A stretch of DNA of 64,000 bases from Chloranthus sessilifolius (GCA_021018995.1 CM037591.1:73311901-73375900), one strand, 5' to 3'. Shown: positions 47,346-60,095, numbered from the stretch's first letter. Notes: generated by a model not told the origin, from the sequence alone. Made by a program: numbers and translations.

Positions 47346-47520
47346 ATGCATCCACACACATGTATGTTGGTACGCACTTTTTCTAGGTCCCTTCCGGTCC
47401 CCTAAAAGAGTGGCCCAATTCGGTCTAAGTGGACTATGGCAAAGGCGGTGTTTTTGGAGATAATCAAATATTGAAAAAGCATGGTAAATCTCAGAGAAAT
47501 TCCTGATTCATTGTGATCTG
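47346..47520. other. Short flank before the tandem array
   Basis: Nothing recognised. The five bases before the LTR are ATCTG. No matching duplication could be sought because the array's right end is cut. Confidence 0.4.
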
Positions 47521-47847
47521 TGTTAATCTCTGAAAAATACCACTTTTCACCCCTTAACCTAGCCTTTAATGAACCTTTGAGCAAATAAAATAATGTGTTT
47601 TTAGTGAGTTTTGTGATAACAGGAAATAAGAGCTTAATGATGCAATTTTACATTTTCAAGCCAAAAAGATTGCATTTTATGCCAAACTGTGGAGCTGATG
47701 GATTTGCAGTGAATACACCATGGTGGTCTCCATCATGTGTGCCATCTATCATGCTATGGTGGGGCTTGGAAGCCCTACAGATGAATGGAAGAAGGACCCA
47801 AGCTGAGGAGACTACTGCAGCAGTCAGTGCATAACAACATACATTCC

Positions 47848-48195
47848 ACGCGTGCAGCTATAACGCGGTTCAAATGACAGAAGAGCTTTAAATACACTGT
47901 TCGCGTAGATCTCGCAAGGCTTGTATACATTCTGGACTTCAACTCCTTGCACAGCTCAAGAGGAGAGAGAGCCCTAGAAAGTATTCCCGCGCAACTCTCG
48001 CGCGCTTCAATTCAGCCCCACGAGCAGCGAAGGGAACCAGCCATTTGATCCTCGCGAGCTTCTTTGTTCACGCTAAACAGGTATGTGACAACCTAGCAAG
48101 CAGCAAAAGAGCCCAGCGAGACCCGCGTGACAGTTACACAAGAACAATACGAGAAGCTTAAAAGCAGCAATTCAGCTGCGCAAAGCTCGGGGTCC
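47848..48195. repeat. Array of CG-rich short palindromic motifs in LTR1
   Basis: CACGCG, TTCGCG, TCTCGC, CCGCGC, CTCGCGCGC, CTCGCGAG, GCGAGACCCGCG and GCGCAAAGCTCG follow one another within about 350 bp, in an otherwise AT-rich LTR. Equivalent stretches at 54127-54475 and 60432-60745 have lost many CG dinucleotides to TG or CA. Confidence 0.65.
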
Positions 48196-48389
48196 TCACT
48201 TCCCAGCTTGCTATTCTCCACTGCAGGGACTGTTTTTTCATTTCACACCTTCTAGGGCACACTGCCTGAGGTGCTCATCTATCCCACACATTCCAAAGCA
48301 ATCCAAGGGCTACCAAGAGGCCACGACATCAACCTCAAAGCATCCTAAGTTCGGATTGGCTAATGCACATTAGGGTTTCAAGGGTTGCA

Positions 48390-48397
48390 TATATAAA
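48390..48397 (+). promoter_or_regulatory. TATA box of LTR1
   Basis: TATATAAA in GGGTTGCATATATAAAGGA, conserved at 54665-54672 and 60965-60972. The motif array ends about 195 bp upstream. Confidence 0.65.
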
Positions 48398-49265
48398 GGA
48401 TTGTTATCTACATTTGTAAATTATCCATGGTTAACCTGTGATCACCTAGGGTTAGGGTTTCGATCCAGGAATAGCCTAGATCATTTAGGGTTTAGTTTCC
48501 TTTTCCTTTCTCTATTTTCTTCTTTCTTAATCCAACACTTGCTGGCTAACTCTTTTGTAATCAGTTGAGATTAATTTAGTGTTACAATGGGCATTTGTGA
48601 AAACTTTGGGGGCTGATTTGGGGTTTTCATTAGTTGTTGCCTTCGAGGGCAAGCATTGTAAGATTCTTTTACAATTTTTTCATTTTTATCATTTTAATTA
48701 GATCCGCAGTATCTGTGTTTTCCTTGCATAGAAATCTATTAGATCTAGATATAGATGCCTATAGATCTGATCATCCCATTATTGTTCGAGCAATTTTGCC
48801 TTGCAACAATGGTGGTAGCAGCAGGCTTATTATTCTGTCTTAGGCCTCTGTGATTGAACCCTCTCCCTTGGATAGTCTATGACCATTTAAGTGGACAGAT
48901 TATAGCCTTAAGAGGGGTCTAAATCACAGATCTGAGATGGATTCTTCTTCTCTGCACATGACCTGGTTAGCCTTGTGAGAGATTGTGCAAAACCAAATTG
49001 CCCTCGGTTTGCAATGGCGTCATCAGATTGTAGATCTGATTTGATTGGAGAGATTGCAGACTTGTGAGCTGGGTCATTGCAGACCTTTTATAGTAATGAC
49101 CAACTGAGTCTAAATCCCCTTTTGGCCATTGATTTGAGGTGGTTTCCATCTAATCTTGAGGATTGATTGCTCCTATACATGCATGTGCTTGCAACCTTGC
49201 AAACATAGTGTCTGCAATGGTTTTCCTGTTCTAATTTAACCCAATGCTGGGAGAAAATCTATTGG

Positions 49266-49297
49266 ATAGTCTGTGACCATTTAAGTGGATAGATTAT
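49266..49297. other. LTR hairpin in the tandem family
   Basis: Arms ATAGTCTGT and ATAGATTAT (ACAGATTAT in the copy at 48872). Pairing uses a G-T wobble at position 4. The loop GACCATTTAAGTGG is the inverse complement of the loop in the minus-strand family with one extra change. Confidence 0.6.
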
Positions 49298-49875
49298 AGC
49301 CTTAGGATAAATCCTTCAAGTGATTGAACCTCCTCTATTAGATAGTCTGTGACCATTTAAGTGGTCAAGTTATAACCTTAGGAGGAGTCTAGATTACAGG
49401 GTCACTTTGGATTCTTCTACCTGACAGATGTGCTTGTAGCCATCTGAAGGATTCCTGCAGAATCAGTTCTAGATCTGAGTTGCATAACTGAGGTACTCTT
49501 AGATATTTATTTTACTACACACCATCACCATCCTTCTTTTTCCCTTTCTTTAGTTGTAGTTTATTTTAGATTAATTTTAGTTTTAGTATAACTAGTGACA
49601 CTTAAACTCTCTTTCTGTTAGAATTGCCAGATCTGTAGCAAGATTTGGAGATTACTATACACCCTTGAGGTATAAGATCATCACTTCCTGTGGGACAAAC
49701 TCTTACTTACTCAAAACTTACTACAATAGCCCTAGATCTTGCAGGATTGTGTGTATTTTAGACTTGCTATTTTGTGTTTTTCATTCCACCCTTGATTTAT
49801 TTTTACTAACACTTTCTTATCACTGTTTTCAAATAAAGTTAACAACAAACATCTGAAATTACCCTAACAAGTTTT

Positions 49876-49893
49876 TGGCGCTGCTGCCAGGGA
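49876..49893 (+). other. Primer binding site of internal region A (tRNA-Asp type)
   Basis: TGGCGCTGCTGCCAGGGA, six bases after LTR1, matches the Athila-type tRNA-Asp site at 15 of 18 positions. Confidence 0.82.
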
Positions 49894-50500
49894 GTTTTGA
49901 TCTAGTATAGTAAACTGAGTTTAGTATTTTTTATGCTTTGTAGATGTAGGGTTTGAGTTTAGTTTATGCTTTGTAGGGTTTGAATAAGTACAACTGTGTT
50001 TTGAGTCTGATTTTTTCTCTGTCTTTATTTTCTGTTTTAGGTATTTTGTGTCTTAGTTGTGTTTTAGTAGTCTTTAGTTTTATTCATTGTAGAGTTAGTG
50101 TTTAAATAAATGTCAGTTGTATTTTTCTGGAGTTTTTTAGTTTCTCTGTTTGTTTTCTATTTTTTTTAGGACTTTTTATTATAATAGGTACGTGTGAATA
50201 ACATACAACTAGCATCATTTTACTTTCCACTTATTTTTTGTTTTTACTTATTTAAAGTTTTAATAAATTCCTACTGATATTGTGAATTTTTACAGGATTG
50301 GAGAAGCAGTAAATAGGAGAGCTTGGCTGCAGCTGGGGCGTTCCTGCATCAGTTTGCATCTCTATCTCCCCTATTTTTATTTCAGTTCTACTGTCTTTTC
50401 ATTTCTACAGTCTTTATTTTTCAGCAATTGTGTAGTTAGTGGTTTAATTTTTGTCTGTGTTGTAAGCTACCCCTTGTCTAGTTGAGTTTGAGTCACCTGC
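49894..50500 (+). other. Leader of internal region A
   Basis: T-rich non-coding sequence. The corresponding leader in region B is 56152-56760. No gag N-terminal domain is present here, in contrast to the minus-strand element. Confidence 0.55.
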
Positions 50501-51235
50501 TATAGCCGTTAGAGAACCCACGTCTTCCGGGAAGTTATATGAAGTTAATGTTTATAGTGACCTGGAAAGGAAAGTGGACTCATTGTCGAAAAAGTTCGAT
50601 AAAGTGTTGAGTGTGTTGCAGCCACACGTGGCTGCACAGGTTAGAGAGTGTGCAGCATATGCCACTCACCTTCACACTCCCATTTGCAATGTCCCTCTGC
50701 TGGTCTGTCCCTTGAATTTTTTAATGAGCAAGCCAATGCTGTCCAGTCATATGGACAGCAGCCTGCTGGGTACACTTGGAGGAACCACCCAAATTTGAGG
50801 TGGAGACAAGTTGATTCACCTTATACCCAGTAGCAGCAGGCTTTGCCCTACAATACTAACTAGCAGTCTTACTAAGGTCATGCACAAGGACAACAATTTT
50901 CTCATCAGCCCTCCCAGCCGGAACAGTTATTTGTAGCACCCCAGTACCCTATAGCCCCCTCCTTTGAGGAGCAGGTTTTGTCTTCTTTACAAAACCTAGG
51001 CTCCGTTGCATAGATGGTGGATTCCCACAGACAAAGCATCAAAAGAATTGAGGACTAGCATGGTCATATCTCAAATTCTCTAATGCAAGGGGAAGAGGGT
51101 CGGCTCCTGATCCAAATAGTGAACAACCCAATAGGGGCACACTTGATTGCTGATGTTTCTTCAAGTCATGACGAAACTATAGCTGTCAATGCCCCGAGGA
51201 ATGGGAAGGAGGTGGCTACTGAAGAGTTGTAGATT
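50501..51235 (+). pseudogene. Gag C-terminal fragment, copy A
   Basis: Reads SGKLYEVNVYSDLERKVDSL, then KKFDKVLSVLQPHVAAQVRE. One base is missing relative to copy B at about 50650 (GAGAGTGTGC against GAGAGGTGTGC), so the knuckle CSICHSPSHSHLQCPS is in another frame. It continues with SYGQQPAGYTWRNHPNLRWR and TAG stops at CAG positions. It corresponds to the gag segment of the minus-strand element from about 12130 downward (KMYEVNVHSDLEKKVDRL). The upstream gag domain is gone. Confidence 0.82.
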
Positions 51236-51284
51236 CTAAGAGGTTGTGCATTCAGCGAGAAGTTGAGTAAATATATATATAGCA

Positions 51285-51315
<31 letters not shown>

Positions 51316-53787
51316 TATACACCATGTGGAGCCCCAATTCCTCAGCTTTTGATGGAGGAATGTGGGCTGTTTGTCAGTTGTTGTCATCAGAGAGATGGTG
51401 GAGATACCTTGCCCACTATCCTGAAATTAGGCTGAGGTTTGTGCTGAAAATGTTGTTTATGGATTGAGGAGTTTGGGTTTCTTGGTGGGATGTGTGCACC
51501 ACTTCACTTGGACAACTACCATCTAAGGCACCTTTGCTGCCTTTTAAGTGAATGTCCTCCAAAGATGGAGCTGGAGCTCCTCCCTGCATCTTTCAAGAAA
51601 CTGTCAACTTCTGGTTGGAAGAATCTCAGGTTTGATGCAAATGCAAAGATATGGCCTTTCATTTTCTTATTTTCAGTTCTTTCCAATTCAGCTAAGTTCT
51701 AGATGGGTGACCTAAATTTCTGTCATTCATGCACCCCCATCCGGACTGTTTTGTATATATGTTGCTATATGATCCGATTTTGTATGAATCATGCTTTTAA
51801 ATGTCTGTTATTAATGCTGATATCACTTTCCATTAATTAAGATTCATGCTCAGATCAATTTTAAGGTAGTTGTAATTAGGATTTTTTATGTTTTGAGTGT
51901 CTAGTTTAGTTCATGTTCTGTAAATACCTGCTGTTTTAATTTACTTTCTGTTGTATATAGTTGTTGTTTTTAGGATATGTGTAGTTACTTAGTGTCCTTA
52001 GTTTTCATTTTGTCTATTTTCTCTTTTTTTTTTTCTTTTAGTTTAAATTTTCTGCATCTTTTACTTTTCTTTTCATTTTCTGCAGTAATATAGGGTGTGT
52101 CTGTCATACACCCTGCTGCGCTATACATGTTTGCATGAAACAGTGAGGACACTGTTTAACTTAGGTTTGGGGGTCTGGTAGGGCAGTGCTGCCAATAGAA
52201 TATTTAATTCTAGTGCAGCAGTGTGAGGAAAATTGAGATGAATAAAGTTAATTCTCCCCGAACCATGTAGAAAGAGGAAATTTAAAGACTTTTGCAGAAA
52301 TTTAAAATAGAAAAATCTTTGAAAAATTAGCACCACCATGAAGTTAACATCAATTTTTTTTCAGATTGGTACTTAGTGTACTACACAGGAGAGAAAAAGG
52401 TAGAAGTACACCTCATGAGTTAAATTGAGGATCATACCTAGTGAGATTTTGGCTTATCAAAATTCTTTTGAATAGTACTTTTGGCATTTTTTCTGCTTTA
52501 AGGATTGATTGACTCAGCACCTTGTCACTAGAAGTTAGGCACCTCCAAATCAAAACTGATTGACAACACTCATGACACTAAGGAAATGACCCAAGGCCTT
52601 CATTTGGACAGTTTGAGCCTGAAATTCCAACCTCTTAAAACTGCCCTTTTGCATACACTCTTTGAGCCTTAAAAGTCTTATTTTTCTGCAACAAACACTG
52701 GAGTACTTGCACCTTAACCTCATGACCTAATTCAACCTTACTCTCACTTTGAGAATTCCGAAGGTAAAGGAGAAGAAGTTGAAGATAGTTGAGAGGGGTT
52801 CAACATTTGGTGGAAGGAGAAGAGAAGCAGTCTAAAAATATCAGTGTATCAGTGGTATTTGTGTGGCAATTGATCATAAAAATCATAAAATATATATATA
52901 TATATATATATATATAATAAAAAGAGAAAAAGAAAGAGAAGTCAAGAGAAGAACTTCATTTAGAAATTGAAAAGAAGAGGAGAAGCTGACCACTTTGATT
53001 GTGCAAAATATAAAGTAAGATGAAGTTGTGAAGTCATGAATCACTCCTTACCTTGTTGATTTCTCAATTTTAATCCATTCTACCCCCTTTATTCTTTATA
53101 TCCCTCACCCATAAGCCACATTACAACCCTTTCAAAAAGACCTTGTTGATCCTTAGTGAAATGAGCTGTCATGTGGAGATGAGGAGTTGTCTAATCTATG
53201 GTGAAATTGCTAGAGGATTTCAAAAGTGAGATGCAAAGTCAATGCTCATGCTTGTAGGCCCATTTGGGGTCTGTAACTGTTCTTGAGCTGATGAGAATGT
53301 GAACACCCGTGAATTTCTATTGTTGAGAGATAGCCCCGGTAAGGATTAGGTCGGAATTTTAATCTCATTAGGGTTGTGTGCAAAACTGATTTTCAAATTT
53401 TAGGCAAACTTTGTACTGATTTGTGCACATTGTATCTCTGATGTGAATTGAACGGTGGTGATGCAACATGTGCTAAATTGAAGTTTATAATGGCTGCATT
53501 ACTGTTGTAATTTCCTTTAAATTTTAGAGAATGGGTGTGGAATGAAACTTTATTTATTAAAATTTGTTTGTCATTGACTGCACTATACTTAACTATTTTA
53601 TTGGTGAAGTTTGTGGGTATCTTCACTGAAAACCCTCAGGAGACTTCACTCCTCCACTAGGGATCACCTAGGGGTTTAAAAGGCTTGGTGCATATGCCAA
53701 ATGCATCCGTGTTCCCTACGAAAGTGGCATTTTCTGTTTTTAATAATTGTTTTTAATTTTGCCTTTGCTCGAGGACTAGCAAAGATA
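51236..53787 (+). other. Non-coding 3' part of internal region A
   Basis: No coding frame. It holds an (AAT)n run at 51285-51313, an (AT)n run at 52892-52915, and an internal polypurine-like motif. It is homologous to 57592-60095 and, inverted, to 4511-6200. Confidence 0.65.
52161..52175 (+). other. Internal polypurine-tract-like motif, copy A
   Basis: TTAGGTTTGGGGGTCT after GTGAGGACACTG. It resembles the terminal tract at 53788-53800 and lies about 1.63 kb upstream of LTR2. Confidence 0.55.
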
Positions 53788-53800
53788 AGGTTTGGGGGTG
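53788..53800 (+). other. Polypurine tract before LTR2
   Basis: AAGGTTTGGGGGTG directly precedes the TGTTAATC start of LTR2; the same arrangement precedes LTR3. Confidence 0.75.
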
Positions 53801-56127
53801 TGTTAATCTCTGAAAAGTACCACTTTTTGCCCCTTAACCTAGCCTTTGATGGACCTTTGAGCATATAAAATAATGTGTTTTTAGTGAGTTTTGTGATAAC
53901 AAGAAATAAGAGCTTAATGATGGAATCCTACATTTTCAAGCCAAAAAGACTGCATTTTATGCCAAACTGTGGAATTGATGGGTTCGCAGTGAAAGCACCA
54001 CGGTGGTCTCCATCATGTGTGCCATTTGGCATGCTGTGGTGGGGCTTGGAAGCCCTGTAGATGAATGGAAGAAGGACCAATGCTGAGGAGACTGCTGCAG
54101 CAACCAGTGCATAACAACATACATTCCACGCGCGCAGCTATCGCACGGTTCAAATGACAGTAGAGCTTCAAATACACTGTTCGCACAGATCTCACGAGGC
54201 TCGTATACATTCCAGACTTCAACTCCTTGCGCAACTCAAGAGGAGAGAGAGCCCTAGAAAGTATTCCTGCGCAACTCTTGCGCGCTTCAATTCAGCCCTG
54301 CGAGCAGCCAAGGGAACTTGTCATTTGATCCTTGCGAGCTATTCACACTAAACAGCTACGCGACAGCCTATCATGTAGCAAAAGAGCCTAGCGAGAGCCA
54401 CAGGACAGTTCCACTAGAACCACGCGAGAAGCTTAAAAGCAGCAATTCAGTTGCGTGAAGCTTGGGGTCGTCACTTCCCAACTTGCTGTTCTCCACTCTA
54501 GGGACTGTTTTATCATTTCACACCTTCTAGGGCACACTGCCTGAGGTGCCCATCTGTTCTACACATTTCAAAGCAATCCAAGGGCGACAAAGAGGCCACG
54601 AAATCAACCCCAAAGCATCCTTAGTTTGGATTGGCTATTGCACATTAGGGTTTCAAGGGTTGCATATATAAAGGACTGTTATCTACATTTGTAAATTTTC
54701 CAGGGTTAACCTATGATCACCTAGGGTGTGGGTTTCGATCCAGGAATATCCTGGATCATTTAGGGTTTAGTTTTCTTTTCCTTTTTCTATTTTCTTCTTT
54801 CTTAGTCCAGCACTTGCTGGCTAACTCTTTTGTAAGCAGTTGAGATTAATTTAGTGTTACAATGGGCATTTGTGAAAACTTTGGGATCTGATTTGGGGTT
54901 TGCATTGGCTGTTACCTTCGAGGGCAAGTATTGCAAGATTCTTTTACAAATTTTTCATTTTTATCATTTTAATTAGATATGTAGTCTCTATATTTTACTT
55001 GCATGGAAATTTATTAGATCTAGACGTAGATGCCTATATATCTGATGATCCCATTGTTGTTCGAGCTATTTTGCCTTGCAACAATGGTGGTAGTAGCAGA
55101 CTTATTGTTCTGTCTCAGGTCTCTGTGATTGAACCCTCTCCCTTGGATAGTCTATGACCATTTTCAGTGGACAGATCTGAGATGGATTCTTCTTCTTTGC
55201 ACATGAGCTGGTTAACCTTGTAAGAGATTATGCAAAATCAAACTGCCCTCTGTTTGCAATGCCATCATCAGATTGTAGATCTGATTTGGTTGCAGAGATT
55301 GCAGACTTGTGAGCTGGGTCATTGCAGGCCTTTTGTAGCAATGACCAGCTGAGTCTAAAGCCCCTTTTGGCCCTTGATTTGAGGTGGTTTTCATCTAATC
55401 TTGAGGACGGATTGCTCCTATGGATGCCTATTCTTGCAGCCTTGCAAACATAGTGTCTGCAATGGTTTTCCTATTTTGATTTAACCCATTACTGGGAGGA
55501 AATCTCTTGGATAGTCTGTGGCTATTTAAGTGGATAGATTATAGCCTTAGGATCAATCCCTTCAAGTGATTGAACCTCCTCTATTGGATAGTCTGTGACC
55601 ATTTAGGTGGACAGGTTATAACCTTAGGAGGAGTCTAGATTGCAGGGTTACTTTAGATTCTTCTACCAGACAGATGTGCAGCCATCTGAAGGATTCCTGC
55701 AGAATCAGTTCTAGATTTGAGTTGCATAACTGAAGTACTCATAGCTGCCTATTTCTCATCATTTATATATATTTGACTACACACCATCACCATCCTTCTT
55801 TTTCCCTTTCTTTAGCTGTAGCTTATTTTAGATTTATTTTAGTTTTAGTATAGCTAGTGAAACTTAAACTCCCTTTCTGTTAGAATTGCTAGATCTATAG
55901 CGAGATCTAGAGATTACTAAACACCCTTGAGGTATCAAATCATCACTCCCTGTGGGACAAACTCTTACTCAAAACTTGCTACAACAGCCCTGGATTTTAC
56001 AGGACTGTGTGTATTTTAGACTTGCTATTTTGTATTTTTCAATCCACCCTTAATTTATTTTTATTAACACATTCTTTCCACTATTTTCAAATAAAGTTAA
56101 AAGCAAGTATATGAAATTACCCTAACA
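53801..56127 (+). repeat. LTR2 of the tandem array
   Basis: 2327 bp, TGTTAATCTCTG to CCCTAACA. It lies in the middle of the array and serves as 3' LTR for region A and 5' LTR for region B. TATA at 54665-54672. Its first hairpin copy (about 55147) lost its 3' arm; later copies at about 55507 and 55588 remain. Confidence 0.92.
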
Positions 56128-56133
56128 AGTTTT

Positions 56134-56151
56134 TGGCGCCGCTGTTAGGGA
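56134..56151 (+). other. Primer binding site of internal region B (tRNA-Asp type)
   Basis: TGGCGCCGCTGTTAGGGA, six bases after LTR2. The first nine bases match the tRNA-Asp-type site exactly. Confidence 0.82.
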
Positions 56152-56760
56152 TTTTTGATCTAGTATAGTAAACTGAGTTTAGTTTTTTTTATGCTTTGTA
56201 GATGTAGGGCTTGAGTTTAGTTTATGCTTTGTAGGGTTTGAATATGTACAGCTGTATTTCGAGTCTGATTTTTGCTCTTTGTCTTTATTTTCTATTTTAA
56301 ATATTTTATATCTTAGTTGTGTTTTAGTAGTCTTTAGTTTTATTCATTGTAGAGTTAGTGTTTAAATAAATGCCAGCTGTATTTTTTTGGAATTTTTTAG
56401 TTTCTTTGTTTGTTTTTTGTTTTTTTTAGGACCTTTTATTGTAATAGGTACGTGTGAATAACATACAGCTGGCTTCATTTTAATTTCATTTATTTTCTAT
56501 TTTTACTTATTTAAAGTTTCAATAAATTCCTGCTGATATTGTGGATTTTTGTAGGATTGAAGCAGTAGTAAATAGGAGAGCTTGGCTGCAGTTAGGGCAT
56601 TCCTACATCAGTTTGCATCTCTATCTCCGCTATTTTTATTTCAATTCAACTGTCTTTTCATTTTTGTAGTCTTTATTTTTTAGTAGTTGTGTAGTTAGTG
56701 GTTTTAATTTTTGTCTGTGTGTTGTAAGCTACCCCTTGTCCAGCTGAGTTTGAATCACCT
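56152..56760 (+). other. Leader of internal region B
   Basis: T-rich non-coding sequence aligned with 49894-50500. No gene. Confidence 0.55.
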
Positions 56761-57531
56761 TCTAGAGCCGTTAGAGAACCCACGCCTTCCGGGAAGTTGT
56801 ATTAAGTTAACGTTTATAGTGACCTGGAAAGGAAAGTGGACCCATTGTCGAAAAAGTTCGATAAAGTTTTGAGTGTGTTGAAACCCCACGTGGCTGCACA
56901 GGTTAGAGAGGTGTGCACCATATGCCACTCACCTTCACACTCCCATTTGCAATGTCCCTCTGCTGGTCTGTCCCCTGAATTTTTTAATGAGCAAGCCAAT
57001 GCTGTCCAGTCATATGGACAGCAGCCTGCTGGGAACACTTGGAGGAACCACCCAAATTTGAGGTGGAGACAAGCTGATTCACCTTATACCTAGCAGCAGC
57101 AGGCTTTGCCCTACAATACTAACTAGCAGTCTTACCAAGGTCATGCAGAAGGACAACAATTTTCTCATAAGCCCTCCCAGCCAGGACAGTTAGTTATAGC
57201 ACCCCAGTACCCTATAGCCCCCTCCTTTGAGGAGCAGGTTTTGTCTTTTTTGAAAAACATAGGCTCCATTGCACAAATGGTGGATTCCCACATGCAGAGC
57301 ATAAGAAGAATTGAGGACCAACTTGGTCATATCTCAAATACTCTAATCCGAAGGGAAGAGGGTCAGCTCCCGAGCCAAATAGTGAACAACCCAAGAGGGG
57401 CACACTTGATTGCTGATGTTTCCTCAAGTCATGACGAAACTATAACGGTCAATGCCCCGAGGAATGAGAAGGAGGTGGCTATCGAAGAGTTTGTAGATGC
57501 TACGAGGTTGAGCATTCGGCGAGTAGCTGAG

Positions 57532-57567
<36 letters not shown>

Positions 57568-57591
57568 ACAAATAAAAAAAATAAAAAATAA
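56761..57591 (+). pseudogene. Gag C-terminal fragment, copy B (better preserved)
   Basis: One frame runs from about 56818 to 57591, broken by TAG codons at about 57091 and 57124, both in runs of CAG glutamine codons. It shows LSKKFDKVLSVLKPHVAAQV, an intact CCHC knuckle CTICHSPSHSHLQCPS, SYGQQPAGNTWRNHPNLRWR, then SFLKNIGSIAQMVDSHMQSI and IEDQLGHISNTL, matching the coiled C-terminal part of gag at 11671-11474. It ends in an (AT)n microsatellite. Upstream, a TAA replaces the GAA of copy A. Confidence 0.83.
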
Positions 57592-59171
57592 AAAAAAATA
57601 CCATGTGGAGCCCCAATTCCTCAGGTTTTGATGGAGCAATGTGGGTTGTTTGTTAGTTGCTGTCATCTGAGAGATGGTAGATGATACCTTGCCCACTCTC
57701 TTGAAATTGGGCTGAGGTTTGTGCTGAAAATGCTATTTATGGAGTGAGGAGTTTGGGTTTCTCGGTGGGGTGTGTGCACCACTTCACTTGGACAACTGCC
57801 ATCTAAGGCACCTTTGCTGCCTTTTAAGTGAATGTCCACCGAAGATGGAGCTGGAGCTGCTCCCTGCATCTTTCAAGCAACTGTCAGCTGCTGATTGGAA
57901 GAATCTCAGGTTTGATGCAAATGCAAAGATATGACCTTTCATTTTCTTATTTTTAGTTCTTTCCAATTCAGCTGAGTTCCAGATGGGTGACCTAAATTTC
58001 TATCATTCATGCACCCCCATCCGAACTGTTTTGTATATATGTTGCTGTAGATCCGATTTTGTATGAATCATGCTTTTAAATGTCTGTTATTAATGCTGAT
58101 ATCACTTTCCATCAATTAAGATTCATGCTAAGATCAAATTTTAGGTAGTTGTAGTTAGGATTTTTTATGTTTTAAGTGTCTAGTTTAGTTCATGTTCTGT
58201 AAATACCTGTTGTTTTAATTTACTTTCTGCTATATATAGTTGTTGTTTTTAGGATATGTGTAGTTACTTAGTATCATTAGTTTTCATTTTGTCTATTTTC
58301 TCTTTTTTTTTTCTTTTAGTTTAATTTTTCTGCATCTTTTAGTTTACTTTTCTTTTCATTTTCTGTTGTAATATAGGGTGTGTCTGTCATACACCCTGCT
58401 GCCCCTATACATGTTTGCATGAAATAGTGAGGACACGATTTAACTTAGGTTTGGGGGTGTGGCAGGATAGTCTTGCATATAGAATAGTTAATTCTAGGGC
58501 AGCAGTGTGAGGAAAATTGAGATGAATAAAGTTAATTCTCACCTAACCATGTAGAAAGAGGAAATTTAAAGATTTTTGCAGAAATTTAAAACTAAAAATC
58601 TTTGAAAAATTAGCACCACCATGAAGTTAACATCAGAAATTTTTTCAGATTGGTACTTAGTGAATTGGAGAGGAGAGAAAAAGGTAGAAGTACACCCCAT
58701 GAGTTAAATTAAGGACCATACCTAGTGAGATTTGGGCTTATCAAAATTCTTTTGAATAGTATTTTTGGCATTTTTTCTGCTATAAGGATTGATTGACTCC
58801 GCACCTTGTCCTAGAAGTTAGGCACCTCCAAATCAAAACTGATTGACAGCACTCATGACACTAAGGAAATGACCCAAGGCCTTTATTTGGACAGTTTGAG
58901 CCTGAAATTCCAACCTTTTAAGACTGCCTTTTTGCATACACTCTTTGAGCCTTAAAAATCTTATTTTTCTGCAACAAACACCGGAGTACTTGCACCTTAA
59001 CCTCATGACCTGATTCAACCTTACCCTTACTTTGAGAATTCAAAAGGTAAAGGAGAAGAAGTTGAAGATAGTTGAGAGGGGTTCAATATTTGGTGGAAGG
59101 AGAAGAGAAGCAGTCTAAAAACATCAGTGTATCAATGGTATTTGTGTGGCAATTCATCAGAAAAATTATAA

Positions 59172-59223
<52 letters not shown>

Positions 59224-60095
59224 GAAAAGAGAAAAAGAAAGAGAAGTCACGAGAAGAACTTCATCTGGAAATTGAAAAGAAGAGGGGAAGCTGGCCACTT
59301 TGATTATGAAAAATATAAAGTAAGATGAAGTTAGGTTGAAATAAAGGTTGTGAAGTCATGAATCACTCCTTACCTTGTTGATTTATCAATTTTGATCCAT
59401 TTTACCCCCTTTATTCTTTATATCCCTCACCCATAAACCACATTACAACCCTTTCAAAAAGACCTTGTTGATCCTTAGTGAAATGAGCTGTCATGTGGAG
59501 ATGAGGAGTTGTCTACTCTATGGTGAAATTGCTAGAGGATGTCAGAACTGAGATGCAAAGCCAATGCTCATGCTTGTAGGCCCATTTCGGGTCTGTAACT
59601 GTTCTTGAGCTAATGAGAATGTGAACACCCGTGAATTTTTGTTGTTGAGAGATAGCCCCGGTAATGATTGGGTCTGAATTTTAATCTCATTAGGGTTGTG
59701 TGCAAACCTGAATTTCAAATTTTAGGCAAACTTAGTATTGATTTGTGCACATTGTATCTCTGATGTGAATTGAATGGTGGTGATGCAACATGTGCTGAAT
59801 TGAAGTTTTAAATGGCTGCATTACTGCTGTAATTTCCTCTGAATTTTAGAGAATGGGTATGGAATGAAATTTTATTTATTAAAATCTATTTGTCATTGAC
59901 TGTACTATATTTTACTATTTTATTGGTGAAGTTTGTGGGTATCTTCACTGAGAACCCTCAGGAGACTTCACTCCTCCACTTGAGATCACCTAGGGGTTTA
60001 AAAGGCTTGGTGCATATGCCAAATGCGTCCGTGTTCCCTACGAAAGTGACATTTTCTATTTTAAATTTTCCGTGGCTCGAGGACTAGCAAAGATT
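57592..60095 (+). other. Non-coding 3' part of internal region B
   Basis: No coding frame; the frames near 59072-59328 are products of an (AT)n microsatellite at 59170-59221. Colinear with 51236-53787. Confidence 0.65.
58447..58459 (+). other. Internal polypurine-tract-like motif, copy B
   Basis: AGGTTTGGGGGTG, identical over 12 bases to the terminal tract of this family, about 1.65 kb upstream of LTR3. Confidence 0.55.

Larger units (their letters stand above)
47521..49869 (+). repeat. LTR1 of the tandem array
   Basis: 2349 bp, TGTTAATCTCTG to CCCTAACA. It contains an array of CG-rich palindromic motifs (47848-48195), a TATATAAA at 48390-48397, and hairpin copies at 48872, 49266 and 49342. 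The hairpin arms are related to those of the minus-strand family in inverse orientation. Confidence 0.92.

Noticed and set aside
49876-49893. tRNA gene fragment
   Set aside because: The match to tRNA-Asp is only to the 3' end and in the complementary sense, which is a primer binding site, not a gene.
59072-59328. Tyr/Ile-rich open frames
   Set aside because: They are translations of an (AT)n microsatellite in the non-coding part of internal region B.
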